This document shows, piece by piece, positions 51,774 through 61,287 of a stretch of 64,000 bases of DNA (positions are counted from its first letter, which is position 1; each line of letters opens with the position of its first letter). The translations under genes and the position numbers were made by a program. This DNA comes from Undibacterium parvum (GTDB lineage: Bacteria > Pseudomonadota > Gammaproteobacteria > Burkholderiales > Burkholderiaceae_D): contig NZ_CP034464.1 of the NCBI RefSeq assembly GCF_003955735.1, forward strand, positions 1,178,001 through 1,242,000, in the 5' to 3' direction. Under the pieces are notes generated by a model, which saw only the letters and a list, made by a program, of their open reading frames with translations, ran no database searches and was not told the DNA's origin.

Positions 51774-52095
51774 GGATATCCCCTCAAAAAAACATCATTC
51801 TATTCTTAATAGTATTGTGCAAGAAACTATTTGGTAACAAATTATTACTCAAGACAATTTTACCAAAGGCACAAAGGGTGTAAATTCTTTTGAAAATCGC
51901 GAATTAACATACAATTATCTGAACCTACATGAAATCCTAGCAATAAGCCTGTACTTATGTAAAGGGTTTTCCACAAAGCATCACACATATGCGTTGCCAA
52001 ATATCCACGGCAAAGCATAAGGACTTGCATTTTTTACCAAGGCATCTGCTAAGGCTATAATAGCCATTGCTACTTCACACCAACACTATTCATCT
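51774..52095. other. Divergent pilM / PBP1A promoter region
   Basis: 322 bp with no gene. It contains the PBP1A promoter listed separately. On the pilM side the sequence is AT-rich, with a poly-A/T stretch just before the pilM start and no clearly matching -35/-10 pair. Confidence 0.6.
52033..52061 (+). promoter_or_regulatory. Sigma-70 promoter of the PBP1A gene
   Basis: A perfect -10 TATAAT (52056-52061) with a -35-like TTTACC (52033-52038), 17-bp spacer, placing transcription start about 25-30 bp before the ATG at 52096. Confidence 0.65.
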
Positions 52096-54411
52096 ATGCC
52101 AGTCACTAGCCCTCATCAAACAATAGAACATGCAACAACAAAAACCAAGCATCGTAGCTTGGCATTACGTATTTTATTCGGCTTAGTCGGGATAATCATG
52201 GGCGGAGTTGTCGCCGTCTTACTGTTAATCGGCTTTGCCTTGACCATGGCCTATCCAAATCTGCCTGAGTTAGACGCGATCACCAGCTACAAACCCAAAA
52301 TGCCTTTGCGGGTATTTTCTGCAGATAATATGTTGATTGCTGAATTTGGTGAGGAAAGGCGCAATGTGGTTCGCTTTGCCGAGATTCCAGAACTCATGAA
52401 AAAGGCGGTACTGGCGATTGAAGACGATAGATTCTACGAACACGGTGGTGTTGACTATCTAGGTATTTTGCGCGCCTCCGTCCATAATATGGCAGGCGGC
52501 CCCAAACAAGGTGCCTCGACCATCACTCAGCAAGTCGCTAGAAATTTTTTCCTTTCCAGTGAGCAGACGTTTAAGCGCAAGATTTACGAGGTCTTGCTCG
52601 CATGGAAAATTGAGCAAAATCTGAGCAAAGATCAGATTCTTGAAATTTACATGAATCAAATTTATTTGGGGCAGCGCTCGTATGGTTTTTCGTCTGCGGC
52701 ACAAATCTACTTCGGCAAAAGTTTAAAGGAAATTAGTATCGCGGAAGCGGCGATGTTGGCAGGATTGCCGAAAGCACCTTCGTCCTACAATCCGGTCGCC
52801 AACCCCAAGCGTGCAGCAGTGCGTCAGCAGTACATCTTGCAAAGGATGAAGCAGTTGGGCTACATCACAGAAGCACAATACGAATCTGCCAAAATCGAGC
52901 AATTACAAATCAAAACTGATAGCGCTGAATTTGGTATTCATGCTGAATACGTCGCTGAAATGGCCAGACAACTCGTGTATGAACAGTACAAAGAAGAAAC
53001 CTATACTCGAGGCTTAAATGTGTACACCACCATCACCAAAGCCGACCAGGATGCCGCTTATCTGGCGCTACGCCGCGGTGTAATGGATTATGAGCGACGC
53101 CACGGCTACCGTGGTCCGGAAGCAATCATAGATATACCGGCGAATAAAGAGGAAGCCGAAAGCGAAATTGAATCAGAACTCGCAGATCATCACGATAGCG
53201 ATGATCTGGTACCAGCCATGGTACTTAGCGCCGATACCAAGTTAGTCAAAGCAGTACTGTCATCGGGCGAAGAGATACAAATTAGCGGCGCAGGTCTAAG
53301 CTTTGCTGCGAGCGGCCTACTTGCCACGGCCCCCGCCAATAAGCGCATACAACGCGGCGCGGTGATACGCGTAGTCCAGGAAGGTGCCAACTGGAGCATT
53401 ACACAGATGCCGGAAGTGCAATCCGCGTTTGTCGCAGCCAGTACCACTGATGGATCAATTAAAGCTTTGGTCGGTGGCTTTGACTATAACATTAACAAGT
53501 TTAATCACGTGACACAGGCGTGGCGTCAACCAGGCTCCAGTTTTAAACCGTTCATCTATTCCTCCTCGTTGGAAAAGGGCTTATCCCCCTCAACCATCAT
53601 TAATGATGCACCTATCAGTTTTGACGCAACCCAAACCGGTGGTCAAGCCTGGGAGCCGAAAAATTATGATGGCAAGTATGAAGGTCCAATGAGCATGCGT
53701 AAGGGCTTGACCAAATCAAAAAACATGATTTCCATTCGCATATTGCAAAAAGTCGGTGCAAAATACGGGCAGGAATACACTAGTCGTTTCGGCTTTCTGC
53801 CAGAGAAGAATCCACCATATCTAACCTTGGCGTTGGGTGCGGGTGCGGTGACTCCATTGCAAATGGCAGGCGCGTATGCGGTATTCGCGAATGGCGGCTA
53901 TAAAATTAATCCCTACCTGATTTCGAAAATTACCGACACCAGTGGCAAAGTTTTATCTCAGGCCATGCCGGACCTGGCTGGCGATGAAGCGAATCGTGTC
54001 ATTGATGAACGCAATGCGTTCTTGATGGATAGCATGCTTAAAGACGTCGTCAAATATGGTACTGCCACCAAAGCGATGGTTTTGAAGCGCCCTGATCTAG
54101 CCGGCAAAACTGGCACAACCAATGATTCTATCGACGCATGGTTTGCCGGCTATCAAGCGAAATTGGTTGGGATAGCCTGGATAGGTTTTGATCAGCCGAA
54201 AAACTTGGGCAATAAGGAAACCGGCGGCGGTTTGGCTTTGCCGATCTGGATATCGTATATGCAAAGGGGTTTGAAAGAGATTCCGATAGAAGAACGCGCG
54301 ATACCTAAGGGAATTATCCAGGCAGAAGGCGATTACTTCTACGCAGAAAATCCGCCCGGTTCGGCAATTCGTAACTTAGGCGAAACCGAGCAGGCGATTA
54401 TTGAAGAGTAG
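52096..54411 (+). CDS. mrcA: Penicillin-binding protein 1A (paralogue 1)
   Basis: A 771-residue bifunctional class A PBP for peptidoglycan synthesis. One N-terminal transmembrane helix (VGIIMGGVVAVLLLIGFALTMA) is followed by a GT51 transglycosylase (catalytic Glu about 109 in AIEDDRFYEHGG; QGASTITQQVARN), an OB-fold region (about residues 330-450) and a transpeptidase with S481-S-F-K, SKN in TKSKNMIS and KTGTT (Lys671). It is divergent from pilM. A highly similar paralogue of 756 residues is encoded at 57151 on the opposite strand. Confidence 0.96.
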   Translation: MPVTSPHQTIEHATTKTKHRSLALRILFGLVGIIMGGVVAVLLLIGFALTMAYPNLPELDAITSYKPKMPLRVFSADNMLIAEFGEERRNVVRFAEIPELMKKAVLAIEDDRFYEHGGVDYLGILRASVHNMAGGPKQGASTITQQVARNFFLSSEQTFKRKIYEVLLAWKIEQNLSKDQILEIYMNQIYLGQRSYGFSSAAQIYFGKSLKEISIAEAAMLAGLPKAPSSYNPVANPKRAAVRQQYILQRMKQLGYITEAQYESAKIEQLQIKTDSAEFGIHAEYVAEMARQLVYEQYKEETYTRGLNVYTTITKADQDAAYLALRRGVMDYERRHGYRGPEAIIDIPANKEEAESEIESELADHHDSDDLVPAMVLSADTKLVKAVLSSGEEIQISGAGLSFAASGLLATAPANKRIQRGAVIRVVQEGANWSITQMPEVQSAFVAASTTDGSIKALVGGFDYNINKFNHVTQAWRQPGSSFKPFIYSSSLEKGLSPSTIINDAPISFDATQTGGQAWEPKNYDGKYEGPMSMRKGLTKSKNMISIRILQKVGAKYGQEYTSRFGFLPEKNPPYLTLALGAGAVTPLQMAGAYAVFANGGYKINPYLISKITDTSGKVLSQAMPDLAGDEANRVIDERNAFLMDSMLKDVVKYGTATKAMVLKRPDLAGKTGTTNDSIDAWFAGYQAKLVGIAWIGFDQPKNLGNKETGGGLALPIWISYMQRGLKEIPIEERAIPKGIIQAEGDYFYAENPPGSAIRNLGETEQAIIEE

Positions 54412-54423
54412 CTCGACAGACTA

Positions 54424-54738
54424 TCAGGCCGCAGCTTGTTCACTAGCGATAGTCGACAAGCTGCTGAAAAATTCTGAGTCATCGCGCGTATTGCGCCACA
54501 CCTGACCATCATGTTTATAATGAAAACCGCCAGACCTTGCTGCCAGCCACATCTCTTGCATCGCAGCCTGGCTATTGACAATAATTTTTGATCCGTTGTT
54601 AACGAACTCAATTTCTAAGACATTGCCACTTCGCTTGCAATCCACATCAAGCTCATCATTATCAAAAGCGCGCTCGAAAATTTGCTCTACTTGTTGCAGA
54701 CACTCATCGGCCATTTTCAAAAATTCTGTTTCGGTCAT
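54424..54738 (-). CDS. cyaY: Iron donor protein CyaY (frataxin)
   Basis: A 104-residue frataxin-like protein for Fe-S cluster assembly. An acidic first helix (MTETEFLKMADECLQQVEQIFE, then DNDELDVDCKRSGNVLEIEF) and the conserved sheet residues NGSKIIVNSQAAMQEMWLAARSGGFHY are present. It is convergent with the PBP1A gene (12 bp between stops) and divergent from the lptM lipoprotein gene, the same cyaY-lptM pairing seen in Enterobacteria. Confidence 0.96.
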   Translation of the reverse strand: MTETEFLKMADECLQQVEQIFERAFDNDELDVDCKRSGNVLEIEFVNNGSKIIVNSQAAMQEMWLAARSGGFHYKHDGQVWRNTRDDSEFFSSLSTIASEQAAA

Positions 54739-54780
54739 GTTACACTCCAGCGCATCGATAAACCGCCATTCTATACGCTG

Positions 54781-55005
54781 TTGAACATTTTGAAAAAACC
54801 TACTCTAATTCTGGCCCTGAGCATCTGCAGCGGGATCGCTGCCCTCGGTGGCTGCGGGCAAAAAGGCCCGCTATATCTACCAGTCAGGCCAGCTGCCGTC
54901 AGCGCCCCCAAGCCAACAGCACCAGCAGAGGCACCTAAGGCGGCAGCTGCCTCAGCCAGCGCGCTTGAAGAAAAAAGCGATGCGCTAGCAGCGCCGCAAA
55001 AGTAA
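54781..55005 (+). CDS. lptM: LPS translocon maturation lipoprotein LptM (YifL-like)
   Basis: A 74-residue lipoprotein with lipobox LGGC (Cys about residue 25) immediately followed by GQKGPLYLPVRP, the LptM signature. LptM helps LptD assembly in the outer membrane. The remainder is Ala/Pro-rich and probably disordered. The start is uncertain: TTG at 54781 or TTG at 54790 give a lipoprotein leader, while longer frames overlap cyaY. No clear ribosome site is seen. It is divergent from cyaY with about 42 bp between. Confidence 0.85.
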   Translation: MNILKKPTLILALSICSGIAALGGCGQKGPLYLPVRPAAVSAPKPTAPAEAPKAAAASASALEEKSDALAAPQK

Positions 55006-55020
55006 ACGCTTTAAAACACT

Positions 55021-55647
55021 TCAGAACGCTTTGGCATTGTGCGTGAGGTGGGCGCGCCAGCGCCAAAAAACCCTGATCCCCAGCAAGCTAAACACGATCA
55101 CCGCGAACAGCAAAGGCTGCGCGAAATCGTGCTTGCCTGCTTTCATCCAAAAATAGTGCAGCACAGCTAGCGGCGCAATCACATACACCAATCTATGCAA
55201 GAGCTGCCAGCGCTTGCCACCGAGACGTTTAATCATGCCATTGCTACTGGTCAGTGCCAGTGGTATCAGCAAGACGAAGGCAGAAAATCCTACTGTGATA
55301 AAGGGACGCTTCAAGACATCGGTCCACATTTCTTCGAATTCAAAAAAATGATCGAACCACAGAAAAGTCATGAAATGCAGGAAGGCATAAAAGAACACAT
55401 ACAAGCCCAGCATGCGCCGCATACGGATGATCCAATGCCATTGCAATAGCTTACGCAAGGGTGTCATTGCCAATGTGATGCACAAAAAATACAGGGTCCA
55501 GTCACCGGTATTTCGGGTAATAAATTCAACCGGATTGGCACCCAGTTTGTCGAGATAGGTGTAAGCAACCAAGCGCAAAAAAGGGAGTAATGCCAAGGCA
55601 AACAAGATCCACTTAATGCGCGCCAACTGCTGATTCGTCACGTTCAT
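55021..55647 (-). CDS. msrQ: Haem-binding membrane subunit MsrQ
   Basis: A 208-residue polytopic membrane protein of the MsrQ (YedZ) ferric-reductase-like family. It passes electrons from the quinone pool or flavin to MsrP. Six hydrophobic segments are visible, with haem-ligand histidines in FYAFLHFMTFLWF, RWQLLHRLVYVIAPLAVLHYFW and nearby. It lies one base downstream of the msrP stop, so the two are coupled. Together they repair methionine sulfoxide in periplasmic proteins. Confidence 0.94.
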   Translation of the reverse strand: MNVTNQQLARIKWILFALALLPFLRLVAYTYLDKLGANPVEFITRNTGDWTLYFLCITLAMTPLRKLLQWHWIIRMRRMLGLYVFFYAFLHFMTFLWFDHFFEFEEMWTDVLKRPFITVGFSAFVLLIPLALTSSNGMIKRLGGKRWQLLHRLVYVIAPLAVLHYFWMKAGKHDFAQPLLFAVIVFSLLGIRVFWRWRAHLTHNAKAF

Positions 55648-55648
55648 A

Positions 55649-56629
55649 TTAGAAAAATTTCTTCAAATCCATGCCTGCGTACAAAGCAGCAACGTCGCTG
55701 TAACCATTGAACATCAAGGTCTTGCGTTTGCGGCTGAGCAGTCCATCTTCACCAATGCGACGCTCGCTCGCTTGCGACCAGCGCGGATGATTTACTTCTG
55801 GGTTCACATTCGAGTAGAACCCATATTCACTAGGTGCAGCGATATTCCATGCGGTGCGCGGCTGCTCTTTGGTAAAGCGTATCTTGACGATGGACTTGGC
55901 CGATTTAAAGCCATACTTCCAAGGCAGGACGATACGCACTGGCGCACCATTTTGATTTGGCAGTACTTCTCCGTACATGCCGAAAGTGAGCAAGGCCAGA
56001 GGATGCATCGCCTCGTCCAGGCGCAGACCTTCCACATACGGCCACTCAAGCACCGGACTACGTAAGCCTGGCATTTGTTTTTTGTCTTCAAGCGTGATGA
56101 ACTCAACGAAACGCGCATTGCTATTCGGTTCGACCTTCTTGATGAGCTGCGACAAAGAATAGCCCACCCAAGGGATCACCATAGACCAGCCTTCCACACA
56201 GCGCAGCCGATAAATACGTTCTTCCAGCGGTGCTAATTTCAGCAAACTATCCAGATCCAGCGTCATCGGTTTCTTGATTTCGCCCTCGATAGAAATACTC
56301 CATGGGCGCGGCTTTAAACTGCCGGCAGTCATCGCCGGATCAGCCTTGTCAGTGCCAAACTCATAAAAATTATTGTAGGTCGTGGCGTCTTTATACGAGG
56401 TTTTTTTCTCCATCAAGGCATAGGCTGGATTGACGGCAGCTGCTAATTTCTGTGCCGTCGGCGACTGCGCAAAAGCCTCCCGGTTAGCTATCTCCAGCAA
56501 GGACGCACTGGCAATAGAACCCACTGCGATTTGTCGAATAAAGTCACGACGCGATTCAAACACCGCACGCGGTGTGATTTCTGAGGAAAATGGTAAATCG
56601 ATACCATTAGGATTACGTTGGATCAGCAT
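55649..56629 (-). CDS. msrP: Periplasmic methionine sulfoxide reductase catalytic subunit MsrP
   Basis: A 326-residue molybdopterin enzyme (YedY family) that reduces protein methionine sulfoxide. The twin-arginine signal [20 protein letters not shown] and the Mo-ligand Cys in [14 protein letters not shown] are visible, along with [34 protein letters not shown]. Start 56629 follows GGAG; a longer frame to 56686 adds an unconserved extension. It is followed directly by msrQ. Confidence 0.95.
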   Translation of the reverse strand: MLIQRNPNGIDLPFSSEITPRAVFESRRDFIRQIAVGSIASASLLEIANREAFAQSPTAQKLAAAVNPAYALMEKKTSYKDATTYNNFYEFGTDKADPAMTAGSLKPRPWSISIEGEIKKPMTLDLDSLLKLAPLEERIYRLRCVEGWSMVIPWVGYSLSQLIKKVEPNSNARFVEFITLEDKKQMPGLRSPVLEWPYVEGLRLDEAMHPLALLTFGMYGEVLPNQNGAPVRIVLPWKYGFKSAKSIVKIRFTKEQPRTAWNIAAPSEYGFYSNVNPEVNHPRWSQASERRIGEDGLLSRKRKTLMFNGYSDVAALYAGMDLKKFF

Positions 56630-56880
56630 GATGACTCCGTGGGCAAGGCGATGGGAATTCGGCAATATCAGCGTGTAGGACAGCAAATATGGCGCTTAGT
56701 TTCTCATGAGTCGGGCAGGTCTGCTGATCCTTACATTTTCTTGGATAAAAAGAGCATTCGCCTGAAACTTCTAAAGAGCGATAGGTTGGAAATCCCCCAT
56801 CTGATGCGGTGTTCTTTTTACCAGTCATTTCAACAACACAGCTAACGGAACGCAGCGCAATTCGGTACCACCATCCACGC

Positions 56881-56945
56881 CAGCGCGCATATTCCATGTG
56901 CCTTTCAGGCCAACATGCTTGAAGAAGCGCATGGAATATGCGCTG
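56881..56945. repeat. REP-like hairpin repeat, copy 6
   Basis: Arms CAGCGCGCATATTCCATG and CATGGAATATGCGCTG, nearly identical to copy 3 including the preceding CCACGC. It lies in the 521-bp gap between msrP and the second PBP1A gene, which otherwise shows no gene. Confidence 0.8.
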
Positions 56946-57117
56946 TGGCAGTGCCTGTTTTAAGATTTCAGTTGCTGCGTGACGCGGTATGGCTGCGATT
57001 ACAGAGTTAGCCAGCTATTCGCCTTCCCTAGCCAGCCACGTCAAAGTCACATCCACGTCACATCGCACTCTTATACTCGGCATATCCGCCTAAGTTTCCC
57101 CTACAGGAGAGGATTTC

Positions 57118-57152
57118 GCCCGCTACGCTATTGGCCAATGTGGGCTTTTTTT
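57118..57152 (+). terminator. Possible plus-strand terminator-like hairpin
   Basis: GCCCGC / GTGGGC (one G-U pair) with a 16-nt loop and seven T. It points along the plus strand, where no upstream gene is seen, and abuts the end of the second PBP1A gene; its role is unclear. Confidence 0.3.
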
Positions 57153-59421
57153 ATGGCTTGAACAGTTTAAGTAGTCGATCGCCCAGGCTATCTTCTATGT
57201 CCAGGGCTTTCACGCCGTTACCGCCCTCGGTTTGGTATTCGGCATAACTCCATTTGCCATCGACGCTCACCACATTCTCAGGGGTGGCGCGGAGCACTTC
57301 CGACTTGCCAGCCAGCGCCGTGCGCATGCTGTCTATCCAGATCGGCAGTGCCAGAGTGGCGCCGAATTCACGTCCGCCCAGAGATTTTGGATCGTCGTAG
57401 CCCATCCAGGCCACCGCCACGATATTGCTGGCATAACCGGCAAACCATCCGTCCATTGCGTCGCTAGTGGTACCGGTCTTGCCGGCCAGATCATGCCTGC
57501 CCAGTCTTTGCGAGGCGGCGGCACCAGTGCCGGAGCGGGTCACCTCGCGCAGCATGCTGTCCATGATGTAGGCATTACGGGCATCGATGACTCTGGATTC
57601 TTCTGGCGCGACCGCCGGCACTTTGGCTTCAAACATTATTTTGCCGCGGCCATCGGTGACCCTTTGTATCAGCCACGGGCTAACCTGATAACCACCATTG
57701 GCAAACACCGCATACGCCGCAGCCAATTGCACCGGTGTGACGGCTCCGGTACCTAATGCCAGCGTCAGATTGACAGGGTGCTTGGCGGCCTCGAAGCCGA
57801 AGCGCGGCAAGTAATCACGAGCGTAAGTTGCACCTATAGCTTTTAAGATCTTGACCGAGACCACGTTTTTCGATTGCGCCAGTGCCGTCTGCATGCTGAT
57901 GGGGCCGTCGTATTTACCATCGTCATTGCGCGGATCCCAGCGCAGGCTTTCGTTGGTGTCGGCCGATAAGGGCGCATCGTTAATCATGCTGCCGCCAAAA
58001 AAACCTTTTTCCAGCGCGGCCGAATAGATGAAGGGCTTCATGGATGAGCCGGGTTGGCGCCAGGCGCTGCTGACATGGTTGAACTTCTTACGATTGAAAT
58101 CAAAGCCACCGACCAGCGACCTGTACGAACCATCCTGGGCGTTCAGTGAGACATAGGCGGCATCAACTTCAGGTAATTGACTGATCTGCCAGCGCGCTTT
58201 GTCCTTGGCCTTATTGTCTTGCATCACGCGTATCACGGCACCGGGACGCAGCTTCAGGTCACGCTTGGCTTTCGTTTGCAAGGCGGCGCTGGCAAAGCGC
58301 AGACCATCGCCGGAAATCTGAATAGACTCACCCGTGGCCAATTCAGCTTGCACCAGTTTGGCGTCGACCTGAGTCACGACTGCCGCAAATAAAAGATCAC
58401 TGGCGGGGTGCTTGAGCAAAACCTCATCGATGGCGTCATCACGCGCATCTTCATCGGCAGGTAATTCTATGAATGCCTCGGGGCCACGATAACCGTGGCG
58501 CTGATCGTAAGCCATAACATTGCGACGCAAGGATTCATAGGCAGCCTCTTGCTCGGCCTTATTGATAGTGGTGTAGACCTTCATCCCCATGGTGTAGGTG
58601 TCTTCCTTGTATTGCTCGTAAATGCTTTGTCTGACGGTCTCAGCCACATAGGCGGCGTGTGACTCAAATTGCAGGCTGCTGTTGATATGCAATTGCTCAT
58701 TGCTGGCTTGCTCAAATTGCGCATCCGTGATGTGCCCCAGCCTGCGCATGCTTTTCAGCACCAGGATCTGGCGCTGCTTAGCCCTTTGCGGATTGACTGC
58801 CGGATTATGTCTGGCCGGATTTTGCGGTATGCCTCCCAACATCGCCGCTTCGGCGATACTCAGTTCTTTGAGTGACTTACCAAAATAAGTCCGTGCCGCA
58901 CTCGAAAAACCGTGGGTACGCTGGCCTAGATAAATCTGGTTCATATACAGTTCAAGGATCTGATCCTTACTCAGTGCCGTCTCTATCCGGTAAGAGAGCA
59001 TAATTTCCTTGAGCTTACGCGCCAAAGTTCTTTCCCGGGTCAGGAAAAAATTACGCGCCACCTGCATGGTAATAGTCGATGCGCCTTGCTTCACGCCGCC
59101 CGTGACATCCGACAAGACAGCCCGGGTCACGCCAATAAAATCAATGCCACCGTGCTCGTAAAAACGCGAGTCTTCTATCGACAACAAGGCGTTTTTTAGC
59201 ACATCAGGGATCTCTTTGATCGGTACAAAGTCTCTGTGTTCTTCGCCAAACTCGCCGATCAGAGCATTGTCTGCAGTGTAAATACGTAGCGGTATCTTGG
59301 GTTTGTAATCGGTGACCGCATCGAGTGAAGGTAAATCAGGCGCCAGCACCAGCAGCGCAAAAGCGAGCAGGGCAGCAGCAACGAAGGTAATCAGGGCGGC
59401 GAGACTAAGTAGCCATTTCAT
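57151..59421 (-). CDS. mrcA: Penicillin-binding protein 1A (paralogue 2)
   Basis: A 756-residue class A PBP closely similar over its full length to the protein at 52096. The GT51 domain is present (SIEDSRFYEHGG; KQGASTITMQVARN), and the transpeptidase has SSMK in RQPGSSMKPFIYS, SKN in AQSKNVVS and KTGTT in LAGKTGTTSDAMDGWFAGY. All catalytic residues are intact, so it is not a pseudogene. The C-terminus (ALDIEDSLGDRLLKLFKP) differs from the paralogue. The pair flank cyaY-lptM-msrQP, suggesting an old duplication. Confidence 0.95.
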   Translation of the reverse strand: MKWLLSLAALITFVAAALLAFALLVLAPDLPSLDAVTDYKPKIPLRIYTADNALIGEFGEEHRDFVPIKEIPDVLKNALLSIEDSRFYEHGGIDFIGVTRAVLSDVTGGVKQGASTITMQVARNFFLTRERTLARKLKEIMLSYRIETALSKDQILELYMNQIYLGQRTHGFSSAARTYFGKSLKELSIAEAAMLGGIPQNPARHNPAVNPQRAKQRQILVLKSMRRLGHITDAQFEQASNEQLHINSSLQFESHAAYVAETVRQSIYEQYKEDTYTMGMKVYTTINKAEQEAAYESLRRNVMAYDQRHGYRGPEAFIELPADEDARDDAIDEVLLKHPASDLLFAAVVTQVDAKLVQAELATGESIQISGDGLRFASAALQTKAKRDLKLRPGAVIRVMQDNKAKDKARWQISQLPEVDAAYVSLNAQDGSYRSLVGGFDFNRKKFNHVSSAWRQPGSSMKPFIYSAALEKGFFGGSMINDAPLSADTNESLRWDPRNDDGKYDGPISMQTALAQSKNVVSVKILKAIGATYARDYLPRFGFEAAKHPVNLTLALGTGAVTPVQLAAAYAVFANGGYQVSPWLIQRVTDGRGKIMFEAKVPAVAPEESRVIDARNAYIMDSMLREVTRSGTGAAASQRLGRHDLAGKTGTTSDAMDGWFAGYASNIVAVAWMGYDDPKSLGGREFGATLALPIWIDSMRTALAGKSEVLRATPENVVSVDGKWSYAEYQTEGGNGVKALDIEDSLGDRLLKLFKP

Positions 59422-59484
59422 TGTATTTATTTACCTAAAAATATTTGATAACTTTTTTAATGCGATTACCGCTTACGTGGAACT

Positions 59485-61287
59485 CTATTCTTCCAGCGCC
59501 TGTAGCAAGTAAAGTTTTTGATAGATACCTTGATCCAGTACCATTAGTTCCGCGTGGCTGCCCTGCTCGCTGAGTTTTCCGTGATTTAAGACGATGATGT
59601 TGTCGGCATCACGGATAGTCGAGAGTCGGTGGGCGATCGCGACGATGGTCACCTTGCCGCGTAAATCAGTCAGTGCCAGTTGCACCACTTGCTCAGTCTC
59701 GCTATCGATATGCGAAGTGGCCTCATCGAGAAACAGGATGCGCGGCTGGCCGGCCAGGGCGCGGGCAATCGCGATCAACTGTTTTTGCCCGGTCGAGAGT
59801 CTGGCTCCGCCCTCGCCTAGCGGGGTATCGTAACCATGCTCCAGTTGCAAAATAAACTCATGTACCCGCGCCGCCTTGGCCGCGCTAATGATATCGGCTT
59901 CGCTGATAGAGCGTCCCATAGAGATATTTTCACGCGCATTAGCCGCCAGCAAAAACGGCTCTTGCGGCACCAACCCGACACTGGCGCGAAAGTGCGCATC
60001 GTTGTAACTAGCCAGCGGCATGCCATCGACATCGATACGTCCAGACTGCGCCATATAAAAACGTAGTAGCAAACTGAGCAAGGTCGATTTACCGCTGCCG
60101 GTATGGCCGACGATGCCATAAAAACTGCCGGCCGGTATCTCCAGATTAATATCATGCAGCACTGGTTGCGATGCGTCATAGCCAAAACTCAGGTGCTGCA
60201 AACACAGTGCGCCTTGCGTAATCTTGGCATCGCTGACAGGCGACAAAGCCACGGCCTCATCGAGCAAGGTATTCACCCGCGCCGCCGATACCACGGCTTG
60301 CTGAATCTGACCAAACTGCAAGGTGATCTGTATCAGGGGGTCGACGACCCGTGCGATATAGCTGACAAATGCGTATAAGATGCCGACCTCAACACCAGAA
60401 AAACTGCGTTGACTGAACACAAAAATCACCACTACTAACAAGACGGTATTGAGCAAATCGAGTGCCGGACGCAACAGCCAGGCATTGGCGCGCAACTCGT
60501 CCAGGCGTGCCGCATAGTGTTGCTGATTAGTGTTATGAAAGCGTTTACCAAAACCTGCCTCGGCATTGCAAGCCTGCAGCGCACTCATGCCATTGATACT
60601 CTCGGCCACCTGAGCATTAATCTCGCTGCGCAATTGCCGGGCACGCGTTACGGCAGGCGCGCTCCAGCGCTGATAAAACCAGACTATGATCACGACCGCA
60701 GGGATCAGCATGGTAACAATCAGCATCAGGCGCCAATCCAGCCAAGCCATCGCCACCAGCGCGCCGAGTACCACGATAGAGCTGTCTAGCATCACGAATA
60801 AAACCTGTACGTAAAGATTTTTTACCGCCTCAGTATCATTAGTAACGCGGCTCACCAATTGCCCGGTAATCGCCTTGTCGAAAAACGCCATGGGCAAGCG
60901 CAACACATGGGCATACACTTGCTCGCGCAAGCGCCGCACTGAGCGCATCGCCACCCCTGCCAGTCGTACCAACTGCAGATAGCGCAGCCAGGTCGCAATC
61001 CATCCAGTGATGACAAAACTAAACAGTAGTGCCACCACCTGGAAAATGTCCATCTGATGCGGCAATAAATAGTTATCGATGAAGGCCTTGCCCAATAGCG
61101 GACCGATCGCCTCCAGACCTGCAGCCAGCACCAGAAACAAAATCCCCAGCCAGACATGGCGTTTTTCTGGCTGCGCCGAGCGCAGTAGCAATTGCACTGC
61201 CAGTTTTTTTTCTGAGACAGCGCTATGGCCGCTATCGGCATTGTTTATTTTTTCTTTTTTCATCACTGCATCATCTTTAGGCGGCAT
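59485..61287 (-). CDS. mdlB: ABC exporter half-transporter (MdlB-like)
   Basis: A 600-residue half-transporter: six-helix ABC transmembrane domain (about residues 50-340), then a nucleotide-binding domain with Walker A GHTGSGKST, signature LSTGQKQLIAIARAL and Walker B ILFLDEATSHID (catalytic Glu present). Start 61287 follows GGAGG and overlaps the mdlA-like stop by 11 bp; ATG at 61263 is an alternative. It works with the upstream partner as a heterodimer; substrate unknown (MdlAB-type multidrug or peptide export). Confidence 0.93.
   Translation of the reverse strand: MPPKDDAVMKKEKINNADSGHSAVSEKKLAVQLLLRSAQPEKRHVWLGILFLVLAAGLEAIGPLLGKAFIDNYLLPHQMDIFQVVALLFSFVITGWIATWLRYLQLVRLAGVAMRSVRRLREQVYAHVLRLPMAFFDKAITGQLVSRVTNDTEAVKNLYVQVLFVMLDSSIVVLGALVAMAWLDWRLMLIVTMLIPAVVIIVWFYQRWSAPAVTRARQLRSEINAQVAESINGMSALQACNAEAGFGKRFHNTNQQHYAARLDELRANAWLLRPALDLLNTVLLVVVIFVFSQRSFSGVEVGILYAFVSYIARVVDPLIQITLQFGQIQQAVVSAARVNTLLDEAVALSPVSDAKITQGALCLQHLSFGYDASQPVLHDINLEIPAGSFYGIVGHTGSGKSTLLSLLLRFYMAQSGRIDVDGMPLASYNDAHFRASVGLVPQEPFLLAANARENISMGRSISEADIISAAKAARVHEFILQLEHGYDTPLGEGGARLSTGQKQLIAIARALAGQPRILFLDEATSHIDSETEQVVQLALTDLRGKVTIVAIAHRLSTIRDADNIIVLNHGKLSEQGSHAELMVLDQGIYQKLYLLQALEE

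Noticed and set aside
54682..54780. An upstream extension of the lptM frame
   Set aside because: It overlaps cyaY on the other strand, lacks a ribosome site and would bury the lipoprotein signal.
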